Below, piece after piece: positions 5,377 through 5,810 of a stretch of 5,810 bases of DNA. Position 1 is the stretch's first letter. Each line of letters opens with the position of its first letter. Origin of the DNA: Actinomycetes bacterium (GTDB lineage: Bacteria > Actinomycetota > Actinomycetes > Propionibacteriales > Propionibacteriaceae); NCBI GenBank assembly GCA_023387135.1, contig JAEWIK010000227.1:1-5810 (forward strand). The letters run 5' to 3'. Under the pieces are notes generated by a model. The model saw only the letters and a program-made list of their open reading frames with translations. It searched no databases and had not been told where the DNA came from. Both the position numbers and the translations under genes were made by a program.

Positions 5377-5810
5377 CGGTCTCGCCGGCCCTGGAATGGT
5401 GCGAGCGCCACACCTCGCGTGCCGGCCACGGCGCGTCGCCGGTACGCAACTCGTCGAGCCTGCCGGCGAGCCGGGCCGTCTCCAGCGCCAGCAGCCCGGC
5501 GACCATGGTCGGGTTCTGCAGCCTGCCCGCCAGGACCTGGTCGACGAGGTCGGCACGGCGTGCCCAGCACGCGTCCATGTCGGCCTCCTCGTGGTCGGCC
5601 ACGAAGCCCGACGGCACCGGAGCAGGTTCGAGGTCGCGCGCCAGGTAGATCCGCAGCGACTCCTCGTTGGCCCCGGGCGAGGTGAAGGTGTCGACCAGCA
5701 CCTGCCACGTCCGCGCCCGCAGGCCCGCCTCCTCGGCGAGTTCCCGCTGGGCGGCGGCCAGGACGTCCTCGTCGGCGTGGTCGAGCAGGCCGGCGGGAGG
5801 TTCGGTGAGC
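5360..5810 (-). CDS. NUDIX hydrolase, ADP-ribose pyrophosphatase type, C-terminal 149 residues (N-terminus beyond window)
   Basis: Likely cleaves ADP-ribose to AMP and ribose 5-phosphate, removing a reactive by-product of NAD turnover. The frame is open to the right edge, so the start is not seen. The NUDIX box is complete at visible residues 7-30: G7, E14, then RELAEEAGL at 22-30 with the metal-binding glutamates E23, E26 and E27. As in actinobacterial relatives there is one extra residue between G7 and E14. Downstream come [21 protein letters not shown] (residues 37-57 region), the HEEADM segment typical of this subgroup, and a helical C-terminus containing [14 protein letters not shown]. 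tuberculosis Rv1700, an ADP-ribose pyrophosphatase directly upstream of xerD, has the same layout from memory. The last 17 nt overlap xerD, so the two are probably co-transcribed; pyrG would be expected further upstream, outside the window. The substrate is inferred from family and context; a different nucleotide-sugar is possible. Confidence 0.9.
   Translation of the reverse strand, partial: LTEPPAGLLDHADEDVLAAAQRELAEEAGLRARTWQVLVDTFTSPGANEESLRIYLARDLEPAPVPSGFVADHEEADMDACWARRADLVDQVLAGRLQNPTMVAGLLALETARLAGRLDELRTGDAPWPAREVWRSHHSRAGETGGDAH

Noticed and set aside
1..5810. tRNA, rRNA, CRISPR arrays, insertion sequences, integrase attachment sites
   Set aside because: No tandem spaced repeats, transposase motifs, terminal inverted repeats or RNA-gene signatures were seen; XerD here is the housekeeping recombinase and not a phage integrase, judging by its conserved operon and C-terminus.

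Overview
The window looks like chromosomal DNA of a high-GC Gram-positive bacterium (Actinomycetota). The base composition is strongly G+C-rich, third codon positions are mostly G or C, GTG is a frequent start codon, and the genes follow an actinobacterial order: NUDIX hydrolase, XerD, ParA, ScpA, ScpB, RluB. The same order occurs around Rv1700-Rv1711 of Mycobacterium tuberculosis. Arginine codon AGG is used unusually often for such a GC-rich genome. I cannot name the genus with confidence.

Every real gene lies on the minus strand, so transcription runs from high to low coordinates. Reading in that direction: (1) the C-terminal 149 residues of an ADP-ribose-pyrophosphatase-type NUDIX hydrolase, running off the right edge; (2) a complete XerD tyrosine recombinase, overlapping the NUDIX gene; (3) the only real intergenic gap, about 145 bp, with two short GC hairpins, a 16-bp near-perfect inverted repeat and a TAnnnT -10 box placed so that parA may be transcribed leaderless; (4) parA, an orphan ParA/Soj-type ATPase with no parB beside it; (5) a 100-codon gene whose product looks like a ribbon-helix-helix DNA-binding protein with a flexible N-terminal tail; (6) scpA and (7) scpB, the kleisin and winged-helix subunits of the SMC condensin; (8) rluB, a 23S rRNA pseudouridine synthase; (9) the N-terminal 302 residues of a PafA-family Pup ligase, running off the left edge. 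From parA to pafA every junction overlaps by 4 to 17 nt, which suggests one translationally coupled operon.

Most of the window concerns chromosome maintenance: XerD resolves dimer chromosomes, ParA may position DNA or division components, and ScpA-ScpB complete the SMC complex. Two things stand out. The small ribbon-helix-helix protein directly after ParA gives the pair the look of a type Ib (ParF-ParG-like) partition module built into the condensin operon, with a possible operator in the promoter. The second is a pafA gene coupled to rluB instead of sitting in the usual pup-proteasome cluster, where cmk and der/engA would be expected. That PafA looks shortened in places and has replaced a His that, from memory, is conserved in both PafA and Dop.
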